The notes under the pieces are model-generated. The model saw only the letters and a program-made list of their open reading frames with translations, did no database searches and was not told the DNA's origin. Below are positions 15,256 through 24,057 of a stretch of DNA of 38,237 nt, piece by piece. The translations under genes and the position numbers were made by a program. Numbering within the stretch: position 1 is the stretch's first letter; the number at the start of each line of letters is the position of its first letter. This stretch comes from Lachnospiraceae bacterium UBA7027 (GTDB taxonomy: Bacteria > Bacillota > Clostridia > Lachnospirales > Lachnospiraceae), in contig DLBG01000086.1 in NCBI GenBank assembly GCA_002494135.1, positions 1 to 38,237 of the forward strand. Direction: 5' to 3'.

Positions 15256-17628
15256 CTATTTAAAATTCACGATGGTAACACCGGCGTCTCCTTCGCCGTA
15301 TTCCCCGAGATGAAAACTCTCCACATACGACAATTTGCGCAGATGCTTTGCCACGGCATCTCTTAAAACTCCCGTACCCTTGCCGTGTACCACGCGGACG
15401 GAATGAAGGTGTGACATGTAGGCATCGTCCAGATATTTATCGAGATTGGCGATGGCCTCATCCGCCGTCTGTCCGAGCAGATTGATTTCGGGAGAGATGT
15501 TCTTCGCCTTGGAGAAGGTTCCGGAGTAATTTCCGCTTTTGCCGCCGCTGTTCTTCTGCGGGTTCTTCTCAGGCTCTGTTGCGTAGCAGACATCTTTCGC
15601 ATTGGTCTTTACCTGCATCATACCACAGGTAACGAAAAAATTCCCCTTTGCGTCCGGCAGTGTTTTCACATAGCCGGTAAGCTGCATGGACATGATTTCC
15701 AGGTAATCGCCTTTTTTTATTTCTTCCGGCTTCGGAATCTTCCTGTCTGTTTTTTCCGGGATTTTCGGAGTCAGATTTTTTTTCTTATCCTTGATGGCGT
15801 TCCGAAGACCGTCTCTGGTTTTTTCCATGTCCCGGATATCGGATCCCTTATGATAGGAGCGGATGGCCGCATCGGCGGTCTCTTTGGCTTCCTCGAGGAT
15901 TTCCTTCGCTTCCTCGTTGGCCCGACGGAGGATTCGCTCTTTCTTCTCTTCAAGAGATATATTCTGCGCCTTAAGCTGTGACCGGAGTTTTTCGATTTCC
16001 GCAAGACTTTCCTCAATGGAGGCTTCTTTTTCTTCCAGTTCCTTTTTGAGTGTTCCGAGGCCCGCAATCACATCCTCGAAATTCTCCCTGCTCTCCGTAA
16101 TTTCCTTTCTGGCATCTTCGATGATATCATTCGGAAGTCCCAGTTTGGAGGAGATGGCGAATGCGTTGCTCTTTCCGGGGATGCCGATCTGGAGCTTATA
16201 AGTGGGTGAGAGTGTCTCCACATTGAATTCGCAGCTTGCATTCTTCGTCAGGGGAGCGGTGGAGGCAAAAATTTTAAGTTCGCTGTAATGCGTGGTTGCC
16301 ATGGTAAGACTGCCGCGGTCCCGAAGCGAGCGCAGAATGGAAATTGCCAGTGCCGCTCCTTCCGAAGGATCGGTACCGGCGCAGAGTTCATCGAATAAAC
16401 AAAGGCATTCTTTGTCGGCATGACGCAGAATGGAAATGATGTTGGTCATGTGGGCGGAGAAGGTACTTAACGACTGCTCAATGCTCTGTTCATCGCCGAT
16501 GTCTGCGTATATTTCGCGGAATACACATAACTTCGAGGTCGAAAGGGCCGGAATATGAAGCCCGGCCTGTCCCATGGCACATAACAGTCCCGTGGTTTTT
16601 AACGATACCGTTTTACCGCCGGTATTGGGCCCGGTAATAATCAGCAGAAGATATTCGTCCCCGAGACGGATGTCGACGGGAACCACCTTCGCGGGATCGA
16701 TGAACGGATGTCTGGCTTTACGGATTTCAAGAATCCGTTCGTTTACGTATTCGGGCTTGCCGGCCTTCATAAGAAGTGCAAGGGAAGCCTTGGCAAAAAT
16801 ATAATCAAGCTCCGTCAGCACTTTACAGTTTGCCGCCAGCTCCGTAATATATTCTCCCGCAAAAGCAGAAAGCGAAAGTAAAATCTTTTCGATTTCCTCT
16901 TTTTCCGCACTTTCGAGTTCGGAGAGTCTGTTGTTGTATTCCACAATCTGCGCGGGCTCGATAAAGAAGGTGGAGCCGGCTTTCGACTGATCGTGAATCA
17001 TGCCGTGAACGGCATTTTTGTATTCCGCCTTCACGGGGAGGCAGTAACGGTTATTTCGCATGGTAATAACGGCATCCTGCAGGTAGGTCCGAAGGGAAGT
17101 GTTTACCATGTGGTTTAATTCGGTATGTATTTTATCGCCGATGACAAGACGCTGTCTGCGGATGTTTTTTAACTCCGGACTGGCATCGTCGGCTACTTCT
17201 TCCTCGCTGATTAAACAGCGTCTGATTTCGCGCGAAACGTTCGTAAGCGGATGGAGAGCCTCAAACCGGGAAGTCAGGGAATCGGAAGGATCCTCGGGAT
17301 GTTCTTTTTCTCCGTATTTGGAAACTCTCGCGGCGCATTCGCAGACTTCCGCAATATGAATCAGTTCTGCCATGGAGAGGCAGGAAGACAGGGAGAGTGC
17401 GTTTAAGGAGAACGAAAGATCGCGGTTCCCCGCAAAGGAAAGCCGTCCGAGACGGATGCATCTTGCCACCGCATCCGCCGTTTCCGTCTGGGCCTGCTCA
17501 ATCAGACGAAGATCGGTCATGGGCAGAAGTTCCTCGCAGAGCTTTTTTCCCGGGGCGGAATGCGCCTGGGAAGCAAGCATGTTTATGACTTTGTCGTATT
17601 CAAGAATGTGAAGTGATTTTTCGTTCAT
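15256..17628 (-). CDS. mutS2: Endonuclease/ribosome-rescue ATPase MutS2
   Basis: This 790-residue MutS homologue lacks the mismatch-recognition domain and carries a C-terminal Smr nuclease domain. In family members it suppresses recombination or splits collided ribosomes. It has the core lever region, then Walker A GPNTGGKT (about 333-340), the DELCAGTDPSEGAAL Walker B and the TATTHYSELK-type switch (here TTHYSELKIFA). A long charged coiled coil (about 510-610) precedes a KOW/SH3-like segment (KKGDYLEIMS) and the Smr domain, with INLLGQTADEA and VVHGKGTGVLRD. The ATG at 17628 (AAGGAG 5 nt upstream) is preferred to an in-frame GTG at 17649, because the extended -10 at 17652-17660 would put the transcript start downstream of that GTG. 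Divergent from the HtrA-like gene. Confidence 0.95.
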   Translation of the reverse strand: MNEKSLHILEYDKVINMLASQAHSAPGKKLCEELLPMTDLRLIEQAQTETADAVARCIRLGRLSFAGNRDLSFSLNALSLSSCLSMAELIHIAEVCECAARVSKYGEKEHPEDPSDSLTSRFEALHPLTNVSREIRRCLISEEEVADDASPELKNIRRQRLVIGDKIHTELNHMVNTSLRTYLQDAVITMRNNRYCLPVKAEYKNAVHGMIHDQSKAGSTFFIEPAQIVEYNNRLSELESAEKEEIEKILLSLSAFAGEYITELAANCKVLTELDYIFAKASLALLMKAGKPEYVNERILEIRKARHPFIDPAKVVPVDIRLGDEYLLLIITGPNTGGKTVSLKTTGLLCAMGQAGLHIPALSTSKLCVFREIYADIGDEQSIEQSLSTFSAHMTNIISILRHADKECLCLFDELCAGTDPSEGAALAISILRSLRDRGSLTMATTHYSELKIFASTAPLTKNASCEFNVETLSPTYKLQIGIPGKSNAFAISSKLGLPNDIIEDARKEITESRENFEDVIAGLGTLKKELEEKEASIEESLAEIEKLRSQLKAQNISLEEKKERILRRANEEAKEILEEAKETADAAIRSYHKGSDIRDMEKTRDGLRNAIKDKKKNLTPKIPEKTDRKIPKPEEIKKGDYLEIMSMQLTGYVKTLPDAKGNFFVTCGMMQVKTNAKDVCYATEPEKNPQKNSGGKSGNYSGTFSKAKNISPEINLLGQTADEAIANLDKYLDDAYMSHLHSVRVVHGKGTGVLRDAVAKHLRKLSYVESFHLGEYGEGDAGVTIVNFK

Positions 17629-17651
17629 AAAACTCCTTTTTCCACTCACTT

Positions 17652-17660
17652 ATCATAGCA
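17652..17660 (-). promoter_or_regulatory. Extended -10 promoter of the mutS2 operon
   Basis: Read on the minus strand, this is TG-C-TATGAT, a good extended -10. The -35 position 17 nt upstream is poor (TGTCAA), as is common with extended -10 elements. The predicted start is near 17646, with the SD and ATG of mutS2 just downstream. Confidence 0.5.
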
Positions 17661-17701
17661 TAAACAAAGGGGAATTGACAGTACAAAAGCACAGGAAAAT
17701 G

Positions 17702-17710
17702 TGGTAGGAT
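17702..17710 (+). promoter_or_regulatory. Possible extended -10 promoter of the HtrA-like gene
   Basis: TG-G-TAGGAT at 17702-17710 could serve as an extended -10 with a transcript start near 17717, ahead of AAAGGAG (17721-17727) and the ATG at 17734. A perfect TTGACA at 17675-17680 is 24 nt away from it, too far for a normal spacer, so this call is tentative. Confidence 0.35.
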
Positions 17711-17733
17711 AGAAGGTGCGAAAGGAGTTTGGC

Positions 17734-19047
17734 ATGGAGAAGAAACAGGAAAACGACGATTATTCCTTTATGCAGGAACAAATCAAGAAGCGCCCCATAA
17801 ACAAAAGGAAACTGTTCAAACGGGCTTTTACCACCGGAGCAATGGCCATTATGTTCGGTATTGTTGCTTCGCTTGCGTTTATTCTTTTGGAGCCGATTCT
17901 TACAAAAATGGTTTCTCCGAAAGAGGAGAAAGTCTCCATTTCCCTGCCCGACCCGACACTTCCCGAGGAAGTCAATGAGGTCCTGCCCGAAAACATGGTA
18001 AAAGAGCAGCAGGAACTGGACAAGGAAGAACCATCGGAACCGGTCGCAAGCTCCATTCAGAAATCGGAAATCGAAATCGAGGATTATCAGAAGCTTTACG
18101 GCAAACTGGCTTCCCTGGCGGAAGAAGTGAAAAAAAGCATGGTTGTTGTTAACGGTTCCTCTTCGGAAGTGGACTGGTTCAGCAATGTTTATGAAAAAAA
18201 GAGCAGTGTCTCCGGTCTGATTGTGGCGGATAACGGAACGGATCTTTACATCGTTTCCAATTACAGTTTCCTTGCCTCCTGTACCGAAATCGACATTGTT
18301 TTTCCGACGGGGGAAGAGACGGAAGGAACACTGGTTGCATACGATAAGGATACCAACATTGCCGTAATCTGTGTTCCCCTAACCCAAATTACCTCTGTAA
18401 CGAAGGAACAGCTAGTTTATGCCTCTCTCGGAAACTCCAACATCGGAAACCGGGAAGGGGATGTGGTCATCGCCGTGGGAGATCCGATGGGATATTCCGA
18501 TTCCGTGGGATACGGCATTATTACTTCCTGCTCAACCGTGGTTTATACACCGGACCACAATTACAAACTGATCACCACCGATATTTACGGAAGCCATAAT
18601 GCAGAAGGCTTTTTGATTAATACCAAGGGACAGATTATCGGCGTTCTGAATCAGAAATACAACAACGCGGATCTTTCCAACCAGATTTCGGCCATCGGTA
18701 TTTCCGAACTTCGTAAAATCGTTGAGGATTTGTCCAACGGTATCCAAAGACCGTACCTCGGAATTACCATGGTGGACATTACGGAATCCGCAATTCGAAG
18801 CGGTGTTCCGGACGGCGTTTTCATCCGAAAGGTGGATATTGATTCCCCCGCCATGGAAACGGGAATTGCCGCGGGCGATATTTTAACGGCAATCGGAACG
18901 GACAGCTTAAATTCCGTCAGTGCGGTAGAACTGAATTTACGAAATCACAAACCCGGAGACGAACTGATTCTGACCCTGCTTCGTCAGTCCGGAAACGAAT
19001 ATAAGAAAATCAACGTTAAGGTAACGCTTACGGAGAAAACGGAATAG
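17734..19047 (+). CDS. HtrA/DegP-like membrane protein with PDZ domain and no catalytic triad (pseudoprotease)
   Basis: This 437-residue protein has a cytoplasmic basic N-terminus, one membrane helix (about 31-53), a Pro/Glu-rich stalk (60-115), a trypsin-like domain (about 120-335) and a PDZ domain (about 338-432). The architecture is that of membrane-anchored HtrA proteases such as HtrA/YkdA of Bacillus. All three catalytic positions are altered. The His of the TNNHV-type motif aligns with Ser178 in VSNYSFL, the Asp of DxxTDLAV aligns with Asn208 in KDTNIAVI, and the Ser of GNSGG aligns with Ala290 in HNAEGFLIN. The surrounding beta strands remain well conserved, and the frame is intact, so a scaffold or peptide-binding role is likelier than decay. 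ATG 17734 (AAAGGAG 6 nt upstream) is preferred over GTG 17716. yhaM follows 13 nt later. Confidence 0.85.
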   Translation: MEKKQENDDYSFMQEQIKKRPINKRKLFKRAFTTGAMAIMFGIVASLAFILLEPILTKMVSPKEEKVSISLPDPTLPEEVNEVLPENMVKEQQELDKEEPSEPVASSIQKSEIEIEDYQKLYGKLASLAEEVKKSMVVVNGSSSEVDWFSNVYEKKSSVSGLIVADNGTDLYIVSNYSFLASCTEIDIVFPTGEETEGTLVAYDKDTNIAVICVPLTQITSVTKEQLVYASLGNSNIGNREGDVVIAVGDPMGYSDSVGYGIITSCSTVVYTPDHNYKLITTDIYGSHNAEGFLINTKGQIIGVLNQKYNNADLSNQISAIGISELRKIVEDLSNGIQRPYLGITMVDITESAIRSGVPDGVFIRKVDIDSPAMETGIAAGDILTAIGTDSLNSVSAVELNLRNHKPGDELILTLLRQSGNEYKKINVKVTLTEKTE

Positions 19048-19060
19048 AAAGGCAGTTTGC

Positions 19061-20005
19061 ATGAAATTAATCAAAGATTTACAGGAAGGCAATTCGGTAA
19101 GAGATATTTACTACTGCAAGCAGAAAAATGCCGCAGTCACCAAAAACGGCAAGGATTACTGGAACGTCATCCTGCAGGATAATACGGGAACGATGGATGC
19201 CAAGGTATGGGAAGTAAATTCCCCCTCCATCATCGATTTCGAAACGGGGGACTTCGTCTATATTTACGGCGAAGTGACTTCCTTCAACGGAGCGCTTCAG
19301 ATCTCTGTCAAGCAGTCGAGACCCGCAAAAGAAGGGGAATATAACCCGGCACAGTATTTTCCCATGACGCAGAAAAACGTGGATGAGATGTGGAAGAAGA
19401 TAACGGACTACATAGATTCCGTTAAAAATCCGCACCTGAACGCATTGTTAAACCGGATTTTTATTGAGGATACGGCTCTTGCGGAGCGGTTTAAGAAAAA
19501 TTCCGCAGCCAAGAGCATGCATCACGGATTCATCGGCGGACTTTTGGAGCATACGGTTTCCGTAACGGAAAACTGCGAATTCATGGCCGGCCGTTATCCG
19601 GTTTTAAAAAGAGATCTTTTAATCACGGCAGCGCTTTTACACGATGTCGGAAAGACGAGGGAAATCTCTCTCTTCCCGGAGAACGATTATACGGACGAGG
19701 GAAATCTGCTCGGTCATATCGTCATCGGTGCGCAGATCGTGGAAAAGGCAGCGTCCGGTATCGAAGGATTCCCCGAGACGTTAAAAAACGAACTGGAGCA
19801 CTGCATCTTGGCTCACCACGGAAAGCTCGAATTCGGTTCTCCGAAGGTGCCCGCGCTTGCGGAGGCACTTGCGCTTAATTTTGCGGACGATATGGATGCA
19901 AAGATGGAAATGTTTACCGAACTTGCCGATAAGGTGCACGGCACCGAATGGCAGGGTTATAACAGGATGTTTGAAAGTAATATCAGGCTGACGAAAGGGG
20001 AGTAA
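19061..20005 (+). CDS. yhaM: 3'-5' exoribonuclease YhaM
   Basis: This 314-residue enzyme has an N-terminal OB-fold nucleic-acid-binding domain (about 10-95, with DYWNVILQDNTGTMDAKVW) and a C-terminal HD hydrolase domain. The metal-binding residues are visible in SMHHGFIGGLLEHTVSV, ALLHDVGKTRE and CILAHHGKLEFGSP. YhaM/CbfA proteins trim RNA 3' ends, and some act on DNA, with Mn or Co as cofactor. Length and domain order match the family. The stop overlaps the rlmD start by one nucleotide (TAATG), so the two are coupled. Confidence 0.95.
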   Translation: MKLIKDLQEGNSVRDIYYCKQKNAAVTKNGKDYWNVILQDNTGTMDAKVWEVNSPSIIDFETGDFVYIYGEVTSFNGALQISVKQSRPAKEGEYNPAQYFPMTQKNVDEMWKKITDYIDSVKNPHLNALLNRIFIEDTALAERFKKNSAAKSMHHGFIGGLLEHTVSVTENCEFMAGRYPVLKRDLLITAALLHDVGKTREISLFPENDYTDEGNLLGHIVIGAQIVEKAASGIEGFPETLKNELEHCILAHHGKLEFGSPKVPALAEALALNFADDMDAKMEMFTELADKVHGTEWQGYNRMFESNIRLTKGE

Positions 20006-21375
20006 TGGAAACCGTTTATCGTAAAAACGATATAACGACAATCGAGATTACGGATATGGACGAAAAAGGGCAGGGCATCGGCAGAGCAGGAGGCTTTACC
20101 CTTTTTGTGAAAGATGCCGTGGTGGGAGATACGGTCGAAGTAAAGGTAATGAAGACCAAAAAGTCTTACGGATTTGCCAGGCTGATGAAAATCATTATCC
20201 CTTCGCCGGACCGTGTGGAACCGGCATGCCCCATTGCACGCTCCTGCGGAGGCTGCCAGTTGCAGGAAATGTCCTACGAGGCGGAACTTAGGTTTAAGGA
20301 AAACAAAGTCCGGAACAATTTGATCCGTTTAGGCGGTTTTGACGAAGCCTTCATCGATTCAATCAAAGAAAACATCGTCGGCATGGAGAACCCCGTCCGG
20401 TACCGGAACAAGGCGCAGTACCCTCTCGGGACGGGAAAGGACGGAAAGAACGTTGTGGGATTTTATGCCGGTCATACCCATACGATTATTCCGAATACCG
20501 ACTGTCTGCTCGGCAGAGAAGAAAACGAAATCATTCTGAAAACAATTCTGGAATTTGCGGAAGAAGAAAAAATACCCGCCTATAACGGGGAAACGGGGAA
20601 AGGTCTTCTTCGTCATGTCTTAATCCGGGAAGGATTTCAAACCGGAGAAATCATGGTCTGCCTGATTGCAAACGGCAAAGAAATTCCGAACGGGGAACGC
20701 CTTTGTAAGAAACTGAAGGAAGCGCAGCCGGGAATAGTCAGCATCTGCCTGAATACCAATACGAAACTTACAAATGTCATCATGGGCGATACGACAAGGG
20801 TTCTCTGGGGAAAAGAAACCATCGGGGACCGGCTCGGAGGCATCCGGTTTGCGATTTCCGCCCGGTCATTTTATCAGGTGAATCCCGTGCAGACGGAAAA
20901 ACTGTATGCAAAAGCGGTGGAATATGCGGCGCTTACGGGAAACGAAACGGTCTGGGATCTGTACTGCGGAATCGGAACGATTTCCCTGTTTATGGCAAAG
21001 AAAGCCGGAAAGGTTTACGGAGTGGAAATCATTCCCGAAGCCATTGAGGACGCAAAGGAAAATGCTGCCGCAAACGGAATCACAAACGCGGAATTCTTTA
21101 CGGGAAAGGCGGAGGAAGTACTGCCCGAGCTTATGTATCCCGCGGATGTCATCGTGGTGGATCCGCCCCGGAAAGGCTGTGACGAAAAGTGTCTTGCGAC
21201 CATGCTTTTCATGGAACCGAAACGTATTGTCTATGTCAGCTGCGATTCCGCAACGCTTGCTAGAGACTTAAAAATACTCTGCGGGGAAAGATATGTGCTG
21301 AAAGCATGGCAGTGCTATGATCAGTTTTGCCGTACCGTTCACTGCGAAACCGTCTGTCTGCTGGAAAGACGGTAG
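20005..21375 (+). CDS. rlmD: 23S rRNA (uracil-5-)-methyltransferase, RlmD/RumA family
   Basis: This 456-residue SAM-dependent enzyme methylates C5 of a uridine in 23S rRNA (U1939 in E. coli), or a related rRNA/tRNA site in Firmicute paralogues such as RlmCD. It has an N-terminal TRAM domain (1-60), an iron-sulfur cluster motif CPIARSCGGC (Cys75, 81, 84) with the fourth Cys in NTDCLLG, a central RNA-binding insertion, SAM-binding VWDLYCGIGTISLF, and the catalytic DPPRKGC and YVSCDSATLARDL, whose Cys is the nucleophile. Length is normal. It is translationally coupled to yhaM, and the ABC-2 transporter genes follow after 33 nt. The exact target uridine is left open. Confidence 0.92.
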   Translation: METVYRKNDITTIEITDMDEKGQGIGRAGGFTLFVKDAVVGDTVEVKVMKTKKSYGFARLMKIIIPSPDRVEPACPIARSCGGCQLQEMSYEAELRFKENKVRNNLIRLGGFDEAFIDSIKENIVGMENPVRYRNKAQYPLGTGKDGKNVVGFYAGHTHTIIPNTDCLLGREENEIILKTILEFAEEEKIPAYNGETGKGLLRHVLIREGFQTGEIMVCLIANGKEIPNGERLCKKLKEAQPGIVSICLNTNTKLTNVIMGDTTRVLWGKETIGDRLGGIRFAISARSFYQVNPVQTEKLYAKAVEYAALTGNETVWDLYCGIGTISLFMAKKAGKVYGVEIIPEAIEDAKENAAANGITNAEFFTGKAEEVLPELMYPADVIVVDPPRKGCDEKCLATMLFMEPKRIVYVSCDSATLARDLKILCGERYVLKAWQCYDQFCRTVHCETVCLLERR

Positions 21376-21408
21376 GTTAACCGGATCGGGATTCTGGGAG
21401 AAATACGA

Positions 21409-22200
21409 ATGGCGAAGTATCTGTATATCGTAAAAACACAGATTATCAAGAGTCTGACATACGAATTTAACGTTTACGGAAATATTCTCATGCAGACGAT
21501 TATCATGATCACATCTGCCTATTTCTGGAAGGCTCTTTACAGAAATCAGTCTGTGGTAGGCGGTGTGGACGAACAGAGCATGCTGACGTATATTATTATC
21601 TCGTCCGCCCTGTCGGTACTGATGTTTACGAATGTGGAACGGCGAATCGAGCAAAGCGTCGTGAAAGGCACCGTGGCCACAGACATGATGAAACCCGTGA
21701 GTCTGTTCGGCGTTTATTTTGCGGAGGACATCGGAAGTATTATTGCCCTCCTTTTTCAGAATATGCTCCCGATTCTGCTCATCGGCGGCCTTTTGATTAA
21801 AATCCCCGGCATGGCAGATATCCATGATTTACCGTTGTTTATTCTTTCCGTGATTCTTTCGTTTCTGATTAACTGGCTCATTGCCGCACTCTTCGGAATG
21901 CTTGCTTTTACGGCGGTCAATATCGATGCGCTGATTCAGGTCAAAAAGCATCTTCTCAGACTTCTTTCCGGAAGTATCATTCCCATCTGGTTTTTCCCGG
22001 AAGGCGTTGCAAATGTGTTAAAAGCACTGCCGTTTGTTTATATTTACCAGCTCCCTCTTTCCATCTATATCGGCAGAGGGGACCGTGCGGAGCAGATTGC
22101 CCAGATGCAGATTCAGTTTCTGTGGCTGATCGTGCTGTTTGCACTTTTCTTTGCGATTCACCATCGCGTCACCAGAAAAGTAATGGTGCAGGGAGGTTAG
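21409..22200 (+). CDS. ABC-2 type transporter permease (COG4587-like)
   Basis: This 263-residue membrane protein has about six hydrophobic segments, beginning with a short amphipathic N-terminus (MAKYLYIVKTQIIKSLTYEF). It forms a pair with the next gene, and together with the third gene they match a widespread trio (COG4587-COG3694-COG4586) annotated as an uncharacterised ABC-2 exporter. The motif SVLMFTNVERRIEQSVVKGTV is typical of the first permease of this trio. A GGGAGAAA element precedes the ATG. The exported substrate is unknown. Confidence 0.82.
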   Translation: MAKYLYIVKTQIIKSLTYEFNVYGNILMQTIIMITSAYFWKALYRNQSVVGGVDEQSMLTYIIISSALSVLMFTNVERRIEQSVVKGTVATDMMKPVSLFGVYFAEDIGSIIALLFQNMLPILLIGGLLIKIPGMADIHDLPLFILSVILSFLINWLIAALFGMLAFTAVNIDALIQVKKHLLRLLSGSIIPIWFFPEGVANVLKALPFVYIYQLPLSIYIGRGDRAEQIAQMQIQFLWLIVLFALFFAIHHRVTRKVMVQGG

Positions 22201-22202
22201 AG

Positions 22203-23027
22203 ATGATAAAAGCATTTCGCGAACTCGGCCATTACCTGGATGTAACGCTTCAGGTCATTAAAATGGCCGTTATGACAATTATCGAATATCCCGCCAATAT
22301 CGCCGGATGGATGATTTCGAATCCGCTGCAGTTCATCATGGGCTTTGCCATTATCAAGTTCGTGGTGGAATCATTCGGGGAAGTCGGCGGCTGGAATTAC
22401 GGACAGCTGGCCTTTTTATACGGGCTCTCCGTCATCTCCCATGCCCTTTCGATGATCTTTTTCGTACAGGGATGGTTTATGGGCTATTATGTCATAGAGG
22501 GAGAGTTTGACCGGTATCTGACCAGACCGCTCGGGGTTTTGTACCAGTTCTTTTTTACGAATATTAACATCTTCGGAATTACGGATCTGATTCCCGGTAT
22601 TCTGGTATTTGTTTACGGCTGTGTCAAATGCGCGGTACATGTAACACCGCTTTTTGTTCTTCAGGTAATCGTGACGCTAATCGGTGCAACACTGATTCGC
22701 GGGGGTATCTATATTTTCCTCGGAAGCACGTCGTTTCATACCCGGAGCGCTACGGATTTCGGTCAGTATACACAGGAAATTATGGACAAGACCACGATGT
22801 ATCCCATTTCCATGTATCCCGAAAGCCTGCAGTTTATACTGACGTATCTGATTCCGATCGGCTGGGTTTCTTTCTACCCGGTATCGAGCATGCTCGGAAT
22901 CGAAAACAATATATATAACGGAATGCTTCTTCCGTTTGTGACACTGCTTGTCGGAATTGTTATGATGTGTCTGGCGGGAGGATATTTTACGCTTGGACTT
23001 GCGAAATATGAAAGTGCGGGAAACTGA
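22203..23027 (+). CDS. ABC-2 type transporter permease (COG3694-like)
   Basis: This 274-residue membrane protein has about six hydrophobic segments and is the second permease of the exporter. It contains VEGEFDRYLTRPLGVL-like sequence (here IEGEFDRYLTRPLGV) and PISMYPESLQFILTYLIPIGWVSFYPV (given here only by its ends, PISMYPE and GWVSFYPV), the family hallmark. The ATG at 22203 is chosen because GGGAGG of the preceding gene's last codons lies about 7 nt upstream and because the longer frame beginning at 22122 overlaps the first permease by 79 nt in a non-homologous frame. It is followed 2 nt later by the ATPase. Confidence 0.83.
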   Translation: MIKAFRELGHYLDVTLQVIKMAVMTIIEYPANIAGWMISNPLQFIMGFAIIKFVVESFGEVGGWNYGQLAFLYGLSVISHALSMIFFVQGWFMGYYVIEGEFDRYLTRPLGVLYQFFFTNINIFGITDLIPGILVFVYGCVKCAVHVTPLFVLQVIVTLIGATLIRGGIYIFLGSTSFHTRSATDFGQYTQEIMDKTTMYPISMYPESLQFILTYLIPIGWVSFYPVSSMLGIENNIYNGMLLPFVTLLVGIVMMCLAGGYFTLGLAKYESAGN

Positions 23028-23029
23028 AA

Positions 23030-23995
23030 ATGATAGAAGTCAGGAATTTAAGCAAGGATTATAAATTAAAACACAAGGAACCCGGTTTGAAAGGTGCAAT
23101 AAAAGGTCTGCTTAAACCCCGTTTCGAAACCGTTCATGCCGTAAAAGATTTATCTTTTGAAATCCGGGAAGGTGAGATCGTAGGATTCATCGGCCCGAAC
23201 GGTGCGGGAAAAAGTACGACCATCAAAATGATGTCGGGGATTTTAACGCCAGACAAAGGAAGCGTTCTGATTAACGGGGAGGATATTACAAAACACAGAA
23301 AAGCCGTGGTTCAAAACATCGGCGTGGTATTCGGTCAGAGAACCCAGCTAAACTGGGACCTTCGCCTCGGAGAGAGCTTTGAACTTCTGAAACACATTTA
23401 TCAGATAAAGCAGGACGAGTATGAAAAAACACTGGATGATCTCGATGCCATACTCTCAGTCCGGGAACTTTTAAACAAACCGGTCCGTCAGATGTCTTTA
23501 GGACAGCGTGTTAAAGGGGATCTGGTGGCTTCCATGCTGCATTCCCCGAAGGTGCTTTTTTTGGACGAACCGACCATCGGTCTGGACGTTTCTTCCAAAT
23601 ATGCACTGCGTAAATTTATCCGGGAAATCAACCGGCTGCGCAAAACAACGGTCATTCTGACCACGCACGATCTGGGGGATATTCAGGAACTGTGCGAGAG
23701 AATCATTATTATCAATCACGGAGTGCTGATGGAAGACGGAAATCTTTCCCAGATTGTGGACCGGATAGCGCCGTATAAAACCCTGGTGGTGGAATTCTAC
23801 GACGAAACGGCACCGGAACATGAGAAATGCGAAATGACGGAACATGCCGGAAATATCGCGAAATACAGGTTTATGAAAAACGATACCACCGCGGCGGAAA
23901 TCATTGCGGATTTGTCCGCGATAAAATCCATCAAGGACGTTTCCATCGAGGAAGCCGGTATCGATGACATTATAAGGGTTGCTTACGGAAGCTGA
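23030..23995 (+). CDS. ABC-2 type transporter ATP-binding protein (COG4586-like)
   Basis: This 321-residue ATPase of the three-gene exporter has Walker A GPNGAGKST (55-63), Q-loop VVFGQRTQLNWDL, signature MSLGQRVKGDL, Walker B VLFLDEPTIGLD and switch ILTTHDLGDIQEL, followed by a C-terminal accessory domain of about 90 residues. The N-terminal KLKHKEPGLKGAIKGLLKPRF region, in place of a short lead-in, is characteristic of COG4586. Neighbouring gaps of 2 nt indicate a single transcript. No terminator was seen after it; the PAP2 gene begins 62 nt later. Confidence 0.9.
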   Translation: MIEVRNLSKDYKLKHKEPGLKGAIKGLLKPRFETVHAVKDLSFEIREGEIVGFIGPNGAGKSTTIKMMSGILTPDKGSVLINGEDITKHRKAVVQNIGVVFGQRTQLNWDLRLGESFELLKHIYQIKQDEYEKTLDDLDAILSVRELLNKPVRQMSLGQRVKGDLVASMLHSPKVLFLDEPTIGLDVSSKYALRKFIREINRLRKTTVILTTHDLGDIQELCERIIIINHGVLMEDGNLSQIVDRIAPYKTLVVEFYDETAPEHEKCEMTEHAGNIAKYRFMKNDTTAAEIIADLSAIKSIKDVSIEEAGIDDIIRVAYGS

Positions 23996-24057
23996 TTTGC
24001 CCTTTGCTTTATTTTATGATAAAACTTTAGGGACGAAAAAAACGAGGTAAAAACGGA

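Noticed and set aside
15771..17611. Several open frames of 60-110 codons on both strands inside mutS2
   Set aside because: MutS2 motifs cover the whole interval; the others have Arg/Ser-rich shadow composition and no SD.
17629..17649. GTG start for MutS2 seven codons upstream
   Set aside because: The ATG at 17628 has the AAGGAG spacing, and the likely transcript starts downstream of this GTG.
17675..17680. Perfect TTGACA as -35 of the HtrA-like gene
   Set aside because: The only good -10 (17705-17710) is 24 nt away, outside the range for sigma-A promoters.
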